DNA of 47,636 nucleotides from Chrysomallon squamiferum. Its lineage: Eukaryota > Mollusca > Gastropoda > Neomphalida > Peltospiridae. Location of the stretch: assembly GCA_012295275.1 (NCBI GenBank), contig CM022676.1:4042258-4089893 (forward strand), written 5' to 3'. The position numbers and the translations under genes were made by a program. Below are positions 1 to 19,851 of the stretch, piece after piece; position 1 is the stretch's first letter; each line of letters opens with the position of its first letter. Under the pieces are notes generated by a model, which saw only the letters and a list, made by a program, of their open reading frames with translations, was not told the DNA's origin and ran no database searches.

Positions 1-60
1 TAAATAAATAAATAAATAAATAGGTTAAGATTTCTTATATACTTATTTGTTAATTTTTGT

Positions 61-103
<43 letters not shown>

Positions 104-432
104 AGACATCGGTTAAATAAAATTTGCTGAAAATATTTCTCACCTCTATGCATACCGGTATGAATAAATTGCTTAGTTTAAGAAAGAAAGAAACAAACAA
201 ACAAACAACGTTATAAACAAAGAAACAAAGACAAATAAGAAGGTTATTATTATTTCGTTGTATTGGGAGACGTATCATTTCTAACTCTCTCATGAAAGGA
301 ATATACCAGGAAAAAAAAATGAATAAAAGCATAAATTCGTTAAAGTAAACTAAAAACAAATCAATAAATAAATTAATAAAATAAAATAAACAGTTTAATA
401 AATACAGCGAGTCATTCAGTTAAATAAACAAA

Positions 433-472
<40 letters not shown>

Positions 473-838
473 AAAGAAATTAAATCAAATTAAATAAGTA
501 AAAAAAAAAAAAAAAATAATAATGGTAGTAGTCGTAATAACAACAACAAGAATAATAATAAGAAGCACAACAACAAAATAAGAGACTGGAGAACATATAC
601 TTAAACAATTTATTCCTATTTTGACGAATACTATTTCAATTTGTCACTATATACATTACAGCAAGAAGTATCACTGAAACAAGGAATTTATTTAAAAAAA
701 TAATTAGATAATATTATATCGATGTTGCTGAAACGATAACAAGCATTTGTGAATATACACTGAGTCCCCAGTAGTAATTATAGACATATACCGGACAAAA
801 AGCCTTTCTCTCCCTCTTTGGAACGCCCCTTCTCTCTC
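1..838. repeat. AT-rich low-complexity flank 3' of gene A
   Basis: No gene is seen. The stretch holds TAAA/AAAT tetranucleotide runs (1-22, 420-471), a poly-T run at 64-102, AAC and AAT runs near 530-575, and otherwise unique AT-rich sequence. The part just left of 839 is the 3' flank of the minus-strand gene A. A TTTATT string near 608 would read AATAAA on the minus strand and is a possible but weak polyadenylation signal. Confidence 0.6.
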
Positions 839-4202
<3,364 letters not shown>

Positions 4203-4243
4203 CTGAAATAAATAATAAAATATGCGTCTCATATATGTAAACG

Positions 4244-4354
<111 letters not shown>

Positions 4355-4609
4355 TTTTTATTATTACTATTATTTTGTTGATCTAGCTGTTGTTGTCCTC
4401 GTTATTGTTGCATTATTTCGTAAAATTGTAAAAGCAGATCAGTTTTCATTATCTGACCATAGTTTTATAAAATATTTTAAACATAGATAATACAATTACA
4501 TTTTGTTACTTGCATTTTGTTACATTTTGTTCAGAAATTTTAAAACAAAAAGAAAAAACGTAAATATAAGACAGTAGATATAATAAAGTTATAAAGAGAA
4601 CTGACTTAC

Positions 4610-4720
4610 ATTTCAAAGAAAATTAAAAGAGAAGATGTCTGACTCTTCGTTTTGTGCTTGTCCTGTTTCGACTGACTTTCTTCTGTTTTAAATTTAACGG
4701 ACAGAAATCTAACTACAAAA
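4610..4720 (-). other. Inferred 5' leader (UTR) exon of gene A
   Basis: A GTAAGT donor on the minus strand (4604-4609) follows a segment that resembles the same position in B (12097) and F (36325): AAAGAA/AAGG before the donor, and a stretch with TTCGTTTTGT words on the plus strand. Every gene has such a donor upstream of its first coding exon. The 5' end is unknown, so the upper limit is approximate. The splice to exon 1 is inference. Confidence 0.45.
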
Positions 4721-5150
4721 AAAACGTTCATATAAATTCAAAGCACGAAGTTCTTTAGCTATGTTTGTTGTATGTCACAGTGTAAATACAGAAGTATACA
4801 TTATGATTGTATCATATTTCATTTCACTTCTTAAAGTCAAACGCAGCAATTTCAAGGTTCATCTTAAGTTATTAAGTATTGTGATATTTCTATTGTTCTT
4901 TAAGGTCGAATTTCAGCGGGTTGAAACTAGAGCTTAGTTAATGTATTGTTATAATTAACATGGTTGTTGTTTTTAGGTGAGAATAAAAAAAAAACATATT
5001 ATTAAATAAAAACGACCCCAATCAAAATCACCCACACGAATCAGCTTAATAATTTTCATTCGTCATCTTACAAGAAAACAGAAACAAACGTGATTTTAGT
5101 CAGAAATCTGTAATTAATTAATTAAGTAAATAAATAGATAAATAAATTAG

Positions 5151-5189
<39 letters not shown>

Positions 5190-5460
5190 ATCAGTAAATA
5201 AATAAATGAATAAACAAACAAATAAACAAATATAACATGGGCTGCACCCAGAACCTGATAAGATTTTTTAAAACCCAAATAACTTGTAACTTTATCACTC
5301 TTCTCCTCTCACTCTATTTATGTTAGTACTGCGGAGTATTTTCCATTTAGATTCCAGCTATATGCAGTGCTCCGTTACAAAGAATTTTGAACTAAAGGGA
5401 GCACAAAAACAAATGGTTTGATTGAGAACTAGCTCAAAGAAATTAGCAACGGCATGCTCT

Positions 5461-5519
<59 letters not shown>

Positions 5520-5571
5520 AAGAAGAAGAAGAAGAAGAAGAAGAAGAAGAAGAAGAAGAAGAAGATGAAGA
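4721..5571. other. 5' flank of gene A, no gene seen
   Basis: AT-rich sequence with TAAA runs (5120-5230) and an (AAT)n(AAG)n compound microsatellite (5463-5571). A short word GTGCTCCGTTACAAA near 5368 recurs upstream of B/C (about 12880) and F/G (about 37080 and 37200), so it is a conserved 5'-flank element of the family and probably marks the promoter region. No coding exon is recognised. Confidence 0.5.
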
Positions 5572-5582
5572 TTAAGTAGAAA

Positions 5583-5990
<408 letters not shown>

Positions 5991-6399
5991 GATTGCACAC
6001 TAATCTAATCCGTACCTACACTTCACAAACAATACTCTAAACAACCTTCGCAATTTTCGGTCATGCGCAAAACCTCGTGAACATTTCTCTTTTTCTAATA
6101 TTTAAACATTTTTGCAATACTAAAGAGGAAAACACAAAACAACAATTTCTATTTACAAAAAAAATGAATGTATTTTAATCTGCGCCTTTCCATAAATTCA
6201 GATATATATATATACCAGTTATAACAAAATCCACTAAATATATTATGTCCACAGCAAAGTACACTCGCACATACGCACAAACTCGTACTTATATATTCAG
6301 AGCTGTTGTTGAGTGTCACACTAAAAAGTCACGAATGTTAAATGTTTTTTTTTTTTTTTTCTTCATAATTTCTTTTCGTTTTTATTTTCTTTATCTCTC
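5991..6399. other. 3' flank of gene B, no gene seen
   Basis: AT-rich sequence. The part at about 6296-6335 (plus-strand CAGAGCTGTTGTTGAGTG and AAAAGTCACGA) closely resembles the 3' flank of gene F at about 32137-32173, which helps define the origin of F. No coding exon is seen. Confidence 0.5.
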
Positions 6400-7007
6400 T
6401 CAGTGTGGAATGTGTCCTGTGCGAATAAATTTCTTCATTCTCAGTGTTTCTGTTCCTGTAAATTTAAATTCTTCTTTCAGGATCTGTTCATTCAAATCAG
6501 CGAGCAGGCAGCCATCAACGAATTCTTTTTTAAACGTGTCAATGTGTCTCTCCAACCTCAAAGTTTTCATCACTTCGCCAACCTCAGATATTGTTAAATC
6601 CGTCAATTTTTTCTCTTCCACTTTTTCTTCCGTCTTTTTCTTAAAGACAGCTTTCCCTCTGACGTAATTATCTTCACTGTTGCTTGTGACGTAATCTTCT
6701 TTGCTAGTGATTTTCACGTCACTCTCCCGGACTACTTTCACTGACGTCAGATTCATTCCTATCTTTAGTTGAGACATAATCATTGTCATCTCCAGTGACG
6801 TAATCAGCACTGTTACCTGCTGCGACGTAATTATCTTTTCTGCCTTCAGTGTAATCCTCGTTACCTCTTCTGACGTAACTACTCTTCCTGACGCAGTCAT
6901 AGTCACTACGACTATTATCGTAATTCGACGACGTTGCTTCACGTGAAAGGGGAGAATGACGAGGTGGTATGGGAGGGGGAGTATCGCCAGTAGAGTCTTT
7001 ATCGGGT

Positions 7008-7275
7008 GGCTTTACAGGTGGTTTCAGGGCTTTTTTCCAGTAATAGATTTTGGATATACAGGAGTCGGGACGGTTTCCCGTTTGGCAGACTGAGTTATCT
7101 CCCTTGATTTAATTTCTCCGTGGAAACGCGAAGCTTCGGATGGCTCTGTAGGTGGTTTCAGGGGCTTTTTTCTAGTAACAGGTTTTGGAAATACACGAGT
7201 CTGGACGGTTTCTCGTTTGTCGGATTGAGTTATCTCCCTTGATTTATTTTCTTCCGTGGAAACGCGAAGCTTCGG
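7008..7275. repeat. 134-bp tandem duplication in exon 6 of gene B
   Basis: Two copies of the segment coding for the stretch between the YLTL motif and the proline-rich region; the GGTGGTTTCAGGG word and the CGTGGAAACGCGAAGCTTCG word each appear twice, 134 bp apart. The copies differ by substitutions and 1-base indels, so the duplication is not recent. The unit length is not a multiple of three. Confidence 0.8.
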
Positions 7276-7569
7276 ACAGGGTCAAATACTCATCTTGACC
7301 TTTCGCAAATCTGAAAAATCGGTCAGGTTCTAGTGTCTCGTAAATATTGTCTCCTTGAGTCGTGTCCACATCCACTTGTTTGTACAGAGCAATATCTGGA
7401 GGAAAAAATAAATAATAATGCAGAATATAACCATACATATATTACATACATATATAACCAACGTACAGTAATATATATTACTTCTACGGCTGTTTTTACT
7501 ATTGATACTGCTACTATTACTACTGTTAAAACTACTACTTGTGCTCCTACTATTACCTCAAGCAACTAT

Positions 7570-7639
7570 TACTGCTACTAGTAGTAGTAGTACCAATAAT
7601 AATAGTAATAATAATAACAACAACAACAACAACAACAAC

Positions 7640-7698
<59 letters not shown>

Positions 7699-7860
7699 TT
7701 TAAATAAATACCCTGAAATTAAATAAGAACTGTAGAAATAAGTAAATAATGAGACAAAAAATGAACTTAAACAATCCAAAATAATAATAATAATAATAAA
7801 ACAAAAAAAAAAAAATAAAAAAAAAAAATAAAAATAAAAAAAAAAAAATAAATAAACATA
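7570..7860. repeat. (AAT/AAC)n and A-rich tract in intron 5 of gene B
   Basis: A trinucleotide run of AAT and AAC (7596-7696) is followed by AAAT and poly-A runs (7795-7855). It sits in intron 5. Intron 5 of D, E and G has a matching GTA/TTA-rich region, so the trinucleotide seed is ancestral. Confidence 0.9.
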
Positions 7861-8280
7861 TTAACAAAAACTATTAATATATTTTCTCACTCAGTTACTT
7901 ACTTTCGTTTCCTGTTTTTCCATCGAAAATTATTTCCTTGGCGGCCATTTCGATTTCGCTAACAAACTGCTGAAAACGATCTTGCGTCATATCCTGTATT
8001 CCTGTTACTATAGACACCAGAACGTTCTGAAGATACAGTGGAATCAGAATCGACTGAGGTTCCAGAATTCCTGAAAAAAAACAAGCGATTTTAATTAGAT
8101 ATTAGATTTTTGTTTGCATATCAAACAATATTTAGACATGTGGCTGTAACTAGATATCATATTTTAATTCTGATATTAGATGGTCACAATGTATCATACG
8201 TCAAGAATATGTAACATTTTAATGAGATGTAAGACACCAGTTTTTAATTAGATATTAGCTTTAAATTAACAATCAGTCTG

Positions 8281-8372
8281 TCTCTCTCTCTCTCTCTCTC
8301 TCTCCCTGTCAGTCTGTCTGTCTATCAGTCTGTCTGTCTGTCTATCTATATATATATAGACAGACAGACAGA

Positions 8373-8459
<87 letters not shown>
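8281..8459. repeat. (CT)n / GTCT / (GA)n inverted microsatellite in intron 4 of gene B
   Basis: A CT run, then GTCTGTCTAT units, a TATATATA centre, AGACAGACAG units and a long GA run. The two arms are complementary, so the tract can fold as a hairpin or cruciform. It occupies the same intron as the single-orientation tracts of A, C, D, E and F. Confidence 0.85.
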
Positions 8460-8461
<2 letters not shown>

Positions 8462-8929
8462 TAAGGTTATCAAAGTACATCTGTCGTATACCTTGACAAA
8501 TGCAGTTTGCTATGCAGTACAATTCATCGTACATCCCAGAAACTGTTATTTTTCCAAATGATTTGACTCTGGTTTCAGTGTTACCCACATCAAATCTGCA
8601 TTCATCTGACACAGCGAACTCAACCTGTACTGGCAGCGAGTGACTGGACAAAATGTCCACTAATAACTGACCCTGTCCACCTGTCAAATTAATAAAGATG
8701 ATAATTGAAACAGCACCCAAAGAAGCAACAATAACAACAATAATCATCATAATCATCATCATGATCATCCTAACACAATTGCTATCTGTTTCTCTCTCCT
8801 TATATGACGATGATTATTGTTTATGATGATGATGATGATAATAATAATAATAATTATTATTATTATTATTACGTTTAAATATAAATTCTTATTTTTCATT
8901 ACAATCTTTTACATTATATTATTTTATAT

Positions 8930-9130
8930 TATATCATATCATATTATTGTATAGTAGAGAATAGTATAGCATAGTGTAATATATTATAACATAAAACAGC
9001 ATAGTACAGTGTAGAATAGTATAATATAGAATACTATAGTACAATACTGTAAGTATAGTATAGTATAGTATAGGGTAGTATAGGGAACATAGTAAAGCAT
9101 AGTGTGGTATAATATAGTACACTGTAGCGG
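8930..9130. repeat. ACTAT-type pentamer array in intron 3 of gene B
   Basis: TAGTATAGTATAG words on the plus strand, TATACTATACTA on the sense strand, adjoining the exon 3 donor, as in the other paralogs. Confidence 0.8.
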
Positions 9131-9269
9131 TATACTGACGTTTATTTCTGGCGGTACAAACACGGAAGGGTAAAGGGTAGTTTAAGGGTATCGAGATGTT
9201 ACGTCCAGAGCTATCTCTAGCTATCAGTCTTCTTTGTTTACAAACACTGTGTATTCGCATCACCTGTGT

Positions 9270-9386
9270 ATAACAGATAAACAAACAAACAAATAAATAA
9301 ACAAACAAACAAACAAATAAATAAATAAATGTTTCCATGTAGACAGATATGCAGAGTGAGAGGGGGACAAGAAATGGATAGATAAT

Positions 9387-9418
<32 letters not shown>

Positions 9419-10210
9419 TATATAAATAGATAGCTAGACAGATAGACACACACAAATTATAAACAAGAAGAGGCACAATGACAGAGACATAGAGAGAAAT
9501 ACGTGCAGACAGAAAACCAAACCAGACAGATATAAATTTAAAAAATCACGTGCTTAACTTTGTAATTAAATACTGCACAAGTTATTTTTACTTGAGATTA
9601 ACTAAAGAAATATGGGTCACTGCTCAGTCATTTAAATCTTTTGAAGCGTGAAACGTTTAACTGTACTGAAGTGAACACGACACGGCAGATTTTTGTAGGG
9701 AAAGAACTGTGCAGAGGTATTTGGCCTAAGCAGAGCTTTGTTCTAGACTGTATATAGACGGGTGGGTGGATCGATGGACGGGTAGATAGACAGTGAGATT
9801 TGTGCATTTATTAGCAATACATAAATACATAAATAATTTATTAGTATATAAGAAAGTAAACACATATTAAATAAATAAATAAAAAAATAAATATATAAAT
9901 AAAAAATAATATAAAATAGAATAGAATAAAAATAACATATAATATAATATGACATAATATACTATAATACAGTTCAATGCAATACAATATAATATAATAT
10001 AAAATAACATTAATAATGTTATATTATATAATATTATATATATAATAATACAATGAAATGACATAATATAATATAATACAATAAAAAAATGTAAAATATA
10101 TATATAATATAATATTTGTTACGTCTGATATAATGCAATTAGATATAAAGTAATATATAAAATATATATATTTATTCAAATCTGTGTGTGTTTTTTTTAG
10201 TTATTTTACA
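9270..10210. other. Intron 2 of gene B: simple repeats and some unique sequence
   Basis: Contains AAAC/AAAT runs (9280-9330), GATA/GACA runs (9375-9450), a unique portion (9540-9780) with no coding signal, and long AATAT-rich sequence (9850-10180). No exon is recognised. Confidence 0.6.
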
Positions 10211-10218
10211 CATACTGT

Positions 10219-10234
10219 GTGTTTTGTGTGTCAG

Positions 10235-10274
<40 letters not shown>

Positions 10275-10545
10275 CTGTGTGTGTCTGAGTGTATTTTGTG
10301 TGTGTCTGTGTGTTTTTCTTGATACTGTGTTCATGTGTGTTCTTCCATCCCTTATAACTGTGTTGCCACACCCTCTCTGTGTGTGTGTGTCTGTGTGTGT
10401 TAACTGTGTGTCTCCCTGTGTCTAATTGTGTGTGTCTGTGTGTGTTTAGTGTGTGTCTGTCCACACCCTATCGTTTCCAGTTCTGTGTCTGTGTGTCGTA
10501 TCCTTGTATGTGTGTGTGTTGTGTGTGTATGACGATTTTTGGTAA
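10219..10545. repeat. (GT)n tracts interleaved with exon 2 and intron 2 remnants of gene B
   Basis: Multiple GT tracts alternate with short unique words that match the same region of gene A in order: CATCCCTTATAACTGT, TTGCCACACCC, TTAACTGTGTG, CCACACCCTATCG, GTCGTATCCTTG and ATGACGATTTTTGG. The pattern is a mosaic rather than a single expanded microsatellite. Confidence 0.8.
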
Positions 10546-10864
10546 ATGGTCCTTGTACGTTTTGTCATATAAAATTTCTTGACACTATCTTCAATGTAAT
10601 ATTTTTTCCCCGTGTTGGAAAATGACGTTCTGCAGCTGAAGATAAATGAAAACCCATTAATTTGAGTTCTGTACCCCGTCGTATCCTTGAGATGATAATG
10701 ATGATTGATGATAAATGATGACGATGACGTTGATGATGGTGATAATGAGGATGTTGATGAAAATGACGTTCTTAATGACAATGATGAAGATGATTTAAAA
10801 TTGTTTAATTTGATTTTGTAGGATATGAAACGATGATAATGATGATGATAATGAATGATGACGA

Positions 10865-10878
10865 TGATGAGAGAGAGA

Positions 10879-10914
<36 letters not shown>

Positions 10915-11039
10915 AGATGAGAGATTACTGACAATGAGAGATGATTGAGACAAAGAGACACACAATGATGAGAGAGAGACAGAGAGAGATGAATGATGAT
11001 AGATGATCTTGAGAGAGAGAGAGAAACAGAGAGAGACAC

Positions 11040-11130
<91 letters not shown>
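10865..11130. repeat. (GA)n mosaic tract in intron 1 of gene B
   Basis: GA dinucleotide runs interspersed with short GATGATGA and GACACA fragments, ending in a pure GA run (about 11049-11128). On the sense strand of gene B it is a CT-rich tract after exon 1. Confidence 0.9.
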
Positions 11131-11131
<1 letters not shown>

Positions 11132-11445
11132 ACGTTCATACATAGATACATACATAAATACACATTCAAAATATATATACACTGATGGACAGAAAGTCTG
11201 AAACCAATATATATTAAAAAAAAAACTTTAAAAAAAAATTAGAAAAGAAGATAATGAAAGACGTAGGAAGAGAATATTACATTTAGATAAATATGCTCAG
11301 TTACACATGCTAGAATCTCACAAACTCTAGGTATTTAAAGTTATCTGTATTACCTTAGGTTGATGAATCCTGCGCCATTTTCCATCATATAACTCATACT
11401 CTACTTCCATTCTCTGAAATAAAAACTAAATAATGAAACATGATT

Positions 11446-11448
11446 TTC

Positions 11449-11489
<41 letters not shown>

Positions 11490-11749
11490 GTAATAATAAT
11501 AATAATAATAATATAGTACTACTACTAATAATAATTGTAATAGTAATAGTAGTAATAATAATAATAGTTGTAGTAGTAGTAATAACAATAATAGTAATAG
11601 TAGTAATAATAATAATAACAGTAATAGTATAATATAATAATAATAATTATATTAATAATAATAATATAGTAGTAGTAGTAATAATAATAATAATAATAAT
11701 AACAGTAATAGTAATAATAATACAAATAAAAATAATAATAATGATAATA

Positions 11750-11784
<35 letters not shown>

Positions 11785-11821
11785 TAATAATGATAATAAT
11801 AGTAATAGTAGTAATAACAAT

Positions 11822-11854
<33 letters not shown>

Positions 11855-11860
11855 AATATG
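11446..11860. repeat. (TAA/TAG)n trinucleotide tract upstream of exon 1 of gene B
   Basis: About 400 bp of TAA, TAG and CAA trinucleotides. It lies in the inferred leader intron of gene B. Long single-amino-acid frames across it are artefacts. Confidence 0.95.
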
Positions 11861-12096
11861 TACGAATAATGGCTTTATTTAAGACAGGACTTTGTGTTTT
11901 TCGTGACTCTCTGAATTTCGTGGTTGAATTGACACGGATGTATTTTCAAGCATTTAAGGTAATGAACGTTATCTAAGTCAAAGCCAAAATGTCTACTCCA
12001 GCGATCTACGTATAACAGCTTTCAAACAAAATAACACTGGAATATAAGCGAGTCTAGACAAATAAAGTTATAAACCAAAAAACATAACTAACTTAC

Positions 12097-12210
12097 CTTC
12101 AACAATAACGTTAAATCAAAAGCTTTTTTTTTTTTATCTCCCTTTTGGTGTTGTTCTGCTGGTTTTTCTGTTGGTTTTATTTTAAAACTTAACGAACACA
12201 AATTATCTAC
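12097..12210 (-). other. Inferred 5' leader (UTR) exon of gene B
   Basis: A minus-strand donor GTAAGT (12091-12096) follows GTTGAAG, and the segment above it matches the leader region of F (36325-36440) and less closely A. The upper limit is approximate. Confidence 0.45.
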
Positions 12211-13211
12211 AAGGAAGTTAGACTGAGTGCAAAGTGCACAATGCTTTAGCTGTCTTTATTGTTTGTTCAGTGATATGTTTCGAGGCGTGAGGGGTAAATT
12301 TATAAATATACATTACGATAATAGCGTATATTACTTGCGTTTTATGGGGCAAATCCAGGAACATTTTACGCTATTGCTTAAACAGTAAGTATTACAATAT
12401 CTCTATTACTTTATTTTAGATCGAATTCAAGCAGGTTGAAACTAGATATCAGTTAAGGTTTTGTTTATAATTAACATCACTGCTGTTTTCAGGGGGGAAC
12501 ACAAAATATATATTTTTAAAAAATAACCTTATCACCATCACCCAGTCAAATTAGTTTAATACTTTTCAAACATCACCTTACAACAACAACAAAAAAAAAA
12601 AAATGAAAAAAAAAACAGAAACAAAAGTTACTTTAGTGAGAAATCAGTAACTTAGTAAGTAAGTCAATAAATAAGTAAGTAAGTATTTAAATAAATAAAT
12701 TTATCCAGCGCCCCACCCATATCTGCCTGTGATCTGATAAGACTATATCTAAGAGAAACAAATGTTTATATAACCTAGACAGCTATTGATATTTAATCTC
12801 TCTTCTTCTCTCGCTGTGTTGACGTAATTACTATGAAGACTTGCTTCAGTTTACTAAACTTTAATTTCCAGTTCTAGCCAGTGCTCCGTTACAAATAAAT
12901 TTTTGTGTGAGTTTGAATGTGAAGAGGTGTATAAAAGACTCGACACTGAAAACGAGTTACAGTACGATAACAGCTGATTTCCAGTTCTAGACAGTACTTC
13001 GTTACAAATCTTCTTTTTTTTTTTTTGTGTATGAAGAGGTGTATAAAAGACTTCATGCTGAAAACAGTCTAGAGCAGCTATGAATATGACAACAGCTGAT
13101 TTCCAATTCTAGACAGTGATCCGTTTAAAAGAGATATATATTTTTTTTTTTGGGGGTTATAGGAAAAGGAATGAAAAGGACACCATGTTGAAAGTGCGTA
13201 TAAATTATGTG

Positions 13212-13243
<32 letters not shown>

Positions 13244-13428
13244 CGTTTTAATGTTACCGTCATCACAGAAATTACAGATTTCAAATATAGATTTTACTAA
13301 ATACCAGGTAAACTGCTACAACAGATCAGAAACACGACTTACAGTTCAGGAGCTCATTCTGAAGAGAATTAAAATTCAAAGATTAAATTTGTATTCACAG
13401 ACTGAGTACTGTGATAACACACACACAG

Positions 13429-13462
<34 letters not shown>

Positions 13463-13560
13463 ACAGACACACATACACACACACACACACACCTTGATAT
13501 CGCACCACTGCCATTAATACGCAAGCGACGTATCATATATCGTAATGTATACTAAAGACA
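12211..13560. promoter_or_regulatory. Divergent B/C intergenic region with tandem TATA-containing repeat
   Basis: Genes B (-) and C (+) diverge from here. A unit of about 113-122 bp occurs nearly three times, marked by CCAGTTCTAG at 12868 and 12981 and CCAATTCTAG at 13103, with TATAAAAG at 12930-12937 and 13042-13049 and a GTGCTCCGTTACAAA-like word in each unit. The same unit occurs upstream of F/G (37068 and 37189). A poly-T run (13014-13026), a GT run (about 13208-13244) and a CA-rich run (13419-13492) also lie here. Promoter function is inferred from position, conservation and TATA-like words. Confidence 0.5.
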
Positions 13561-13687
13561 CACCTGTGTCAGGCCACGAAAAAGAAACAAACAAACAACA
13601 CACGAAGAGCTGACAAGTACAGATAAAGCGTTGCGCAATTTTTGGATGTCAGTCGAACTTCCTTGTTTTTTATTATTTGCTTTGCAG
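13561..13687 (+). other. Inferred 5' leader (UTR) exon of gene C
   Basis: A conserved segment beginning near TGTCAGGCCACGAA and ending at the donor GTGAGTCAGTT (13688) matches E (25632-25827) and H (44645-44840). The start is approximate. No long open frame is seen in it. Confidence 0.45.
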
Positions 13688-13917
13688 GTGAGTCAGTTGT
13701 GTGTATTGGTTTGTAATGTTGTTATGTGTACTCTCTTATATTTGCGAGTTTTTTTTTTTTGTGTGTGCGTAACACAGCTCGCTACAGTACGTTCCTTGCC
13801 TTTGACTTGATGTTCATTACCTTAAATACCCCAGTATACGTCTGTGTCCATTAGAGTGCGGGTTTGCGACAGTTCTGAGAAAAATAAAGTCCTGCCTAAA
13901 ACAAAACATTTTTCATT

Positions 13918-14215
<298 letters not shown>

Positions 14216-14441
14216 CATCATCATCATGTTATCATTATTTATATTTAATTGTTGCTTCATATATAATAATCTGATAAACATGAGTAGCACTATGTTTAAA
14301 CTATTGAATAGGAAAAAAATAAAGTCAGTAATGAATACATATCCGGCTTTAGAATGCCAGGAAGCAAAACTATAACAATAAAAATAATCTTTTTCACTCT
14401 CTTCATAACGTTTATTTTATTGTTCATCATTTTCATTTCAG

Positions 14442-17877
<3,436 letters not shown>

Positions 17878-18087
17878 GAAAAAAAAAAAAAAAAAAAAAA
17901 GGACAAAATAGATGTTTGAGAGTTGCAAGTTTTCAATGTGAAACTGAACGATGGTTCGAAATAGATATAAGTACATGGTTCTGCGTATATCGCAGTGTAG
18001 TTTTGTGTAGATATAAACTGTTCGGTAGATTTCGTATAAATGGTATATTTATCAATTCATCGAAGGGCATAGATTAAAACGCATTCT

Positions 18088-18120
<33 letters not shown>

Positions 18121-18269
18121 CTTTTAGCTGTAAATGTTTTATTCCGGTTTAGGATTGCCCCAAAAGTGTAACTATTATAAAAAGAAGAAAAAAAGAAGTA
18201 TTAATAAAAATAATAAAAGTAATAATAATAATAATAATTATAAGCTGAACTTGTATCCGTCAAAACACT

Positions 18270-18275
18270 AATAAA
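18270..18275 (+). terminator. Candidate polyadenylation signal for gene C
   Basis: AATAAA about 390 bp after the stop codon of gene C. Cleavage there is inferred; an A-run right after the stop (17879-17900) is genomic. Confidence 0.35.
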
Positions 18276-19110
18276 GTATCTAAAGATATTCTGTATGTTC
18301 TGCATTTAGTATGTTTTTTTATCTTTCCTTATTTTATTTATTTATTTATTTATTTTAAACTGGTTTATCACTACATCCACTACTACTACAACTATAACTA
18401 CTACAACACTGTTCAATAGCACGATTATTTTATTATTATTATTAATTACTATTACTAGTCCTACTATTTTAAAACTATTACTAGTATTACTATTTTTAAA
18501 ACTACAACTATTCTTGCTATTACCATTTACTATTACTACTACAACTACTAATACTACAATTTTGCTACTACTTTTACAACTTTTATTACTATTACAACTA
18601 CAACTACTACCTTTATTACTATAACTGCAACCACTGTTACTACTACTACTACTACTACTTCTACTACATTTATTACTACCATTAATACTACCATCTCTAT
18701 TCTATTACAGCTACTTTTACTTTTATTACTATTACAGTTACTATTACTAATGTTATAAATGTTACTAGTACTTTTATTATTACTACTACTGCTACGTGTA
18801 TTATTATTACAGCTACTACTTTTTTACTGCTCCTACTGCTGCTACTACTACTACAACTACTGCTACTTTTACCCGAAGTTTACAACAGAAGCATCACATT
18901 TCCACATCCGCTATACCAGAAATATATACAATACAACAACAACAACAGGAACAACAACAATTATAAGAAGAAGAAGAATTATAATTTAACAATAATATTA
19001 AAAATAAGTACAACAACAACAACAAGAACAGCAACAACAATAGTAAACTATTGAATTCACACCTACAAAATAACAGATGTAAAATAATATAAATAAATAA
19101 ATTACGGTAT
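18276..19110. repeat. C/D intergenic (ACT/TAC)n and (CAA)n region
   Basis: ACT/TAC trinucleotides from about 18370 to 18870, then unique sequence with CAA runs (18935-19040). From about 18595 onward this matches 37606 onward, which marks the left end of the D-E versus G-H duplication. No gene is seen. Confidence 0.75.
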
Positions 19111-19310
19111 ACTTGCTACGAAGATATCCGATGACTTAAAACTTTCGTAAAGAAAAATGCTTTTCAGTTTTCTTCGTCGGAAAAACCCGAGTGCACCCAC
19201 CCATAACTGGTGACTCGCTGCAACTTCCTCGTAGACACATTTCTGTTCGTTGAAGTGTTTAAATAAACAACAACCACAGCAAAGAAAGTGTTGAAACCTT
19301 GTGTTTCAAG
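19111..19310 (+). other. Inferred 5' leader (UTR) exon of gene D
   Basis: Conserved segment that nearly matches G (38157-38368), ending GTGTTTCAAG at a GTAAGTCGG donor (19311). It includes the word CTTCCTCGTAGACACATTTC, related to CTTTGTAGATAGATTTC in E and H. The start is approximate. Confidence 0.5.
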
Positions 19311-19479
19311 GTAAGTCGGTTCTGTTTGTCGGTTTGTAATGTTGTTGTTTTGAACTCTCATGTTTCACTTCAAATCTAAAGAAGTGAAATTTCACACTAA
19401 AGAGCCAGCCTTTGACCTAAGGTTAATTACCGTAAATCCTTCAATACAAGGCGGTCTCTGAACACCCTGTTTCTTATAA

Positions 19480-19795
19480 ATTATTATCATTATTATTAAT
19501 ATTATTATTTGTATTATTACTACTACTACTACTATTACTATTATTATTATTTTTATTATTCCTATTATTATTACTTTTAATATTATATTATTATTATTAT
19601 TACTAATACTACTATTATTATTATATTACTACTGCTACTACTACTACTACTACTACTACTACTATTACTATTATTATTATTATGTTTATTATTACTATTA
19701 TTATTACTACTACTACTACTACTATTATTATTATATTACTACTGCTACTACTAGTACTACTACTATTACTATTATTATTATTATTATTATTACTA

Positions 19796-19851
<56 letters not shown>

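Larger units (their letters stand above)
6400..11413 (-). pseudogene. Gene B: CABIT-SAM adaptor pseudogene
   Basis: Same exon plan as A: exon 1 11354-11413 (ATG at 11410, reads MEVEYELYDGKWRRIHQPK), exon 2 relic about 10480-10637, exon 3 9140-9263, exon 4 8492-8680, exon 5 7903-8070, exon 6 6400-7395. Exons 1, 3, 4 and 5 are open with good splice sites. Exon 2 is scrambled: GT/CA tracts interrupt it, the frame meets a stop after about 14 codons, and the GT donor is lost. Exon 6 carries a tandem duplication of about 134 bp (7008-7141 and 7142-7275), an extra base near 7251 that leads to a TAA at 7244-7246, and a further 1-base insertion that brings a TGA at 6719-6721. The SAM region itself (6400-6600) is still well conserved. 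The lesions are independent, so pseudogene status is likely even if one is an assembly error. Confidence 0.75.
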
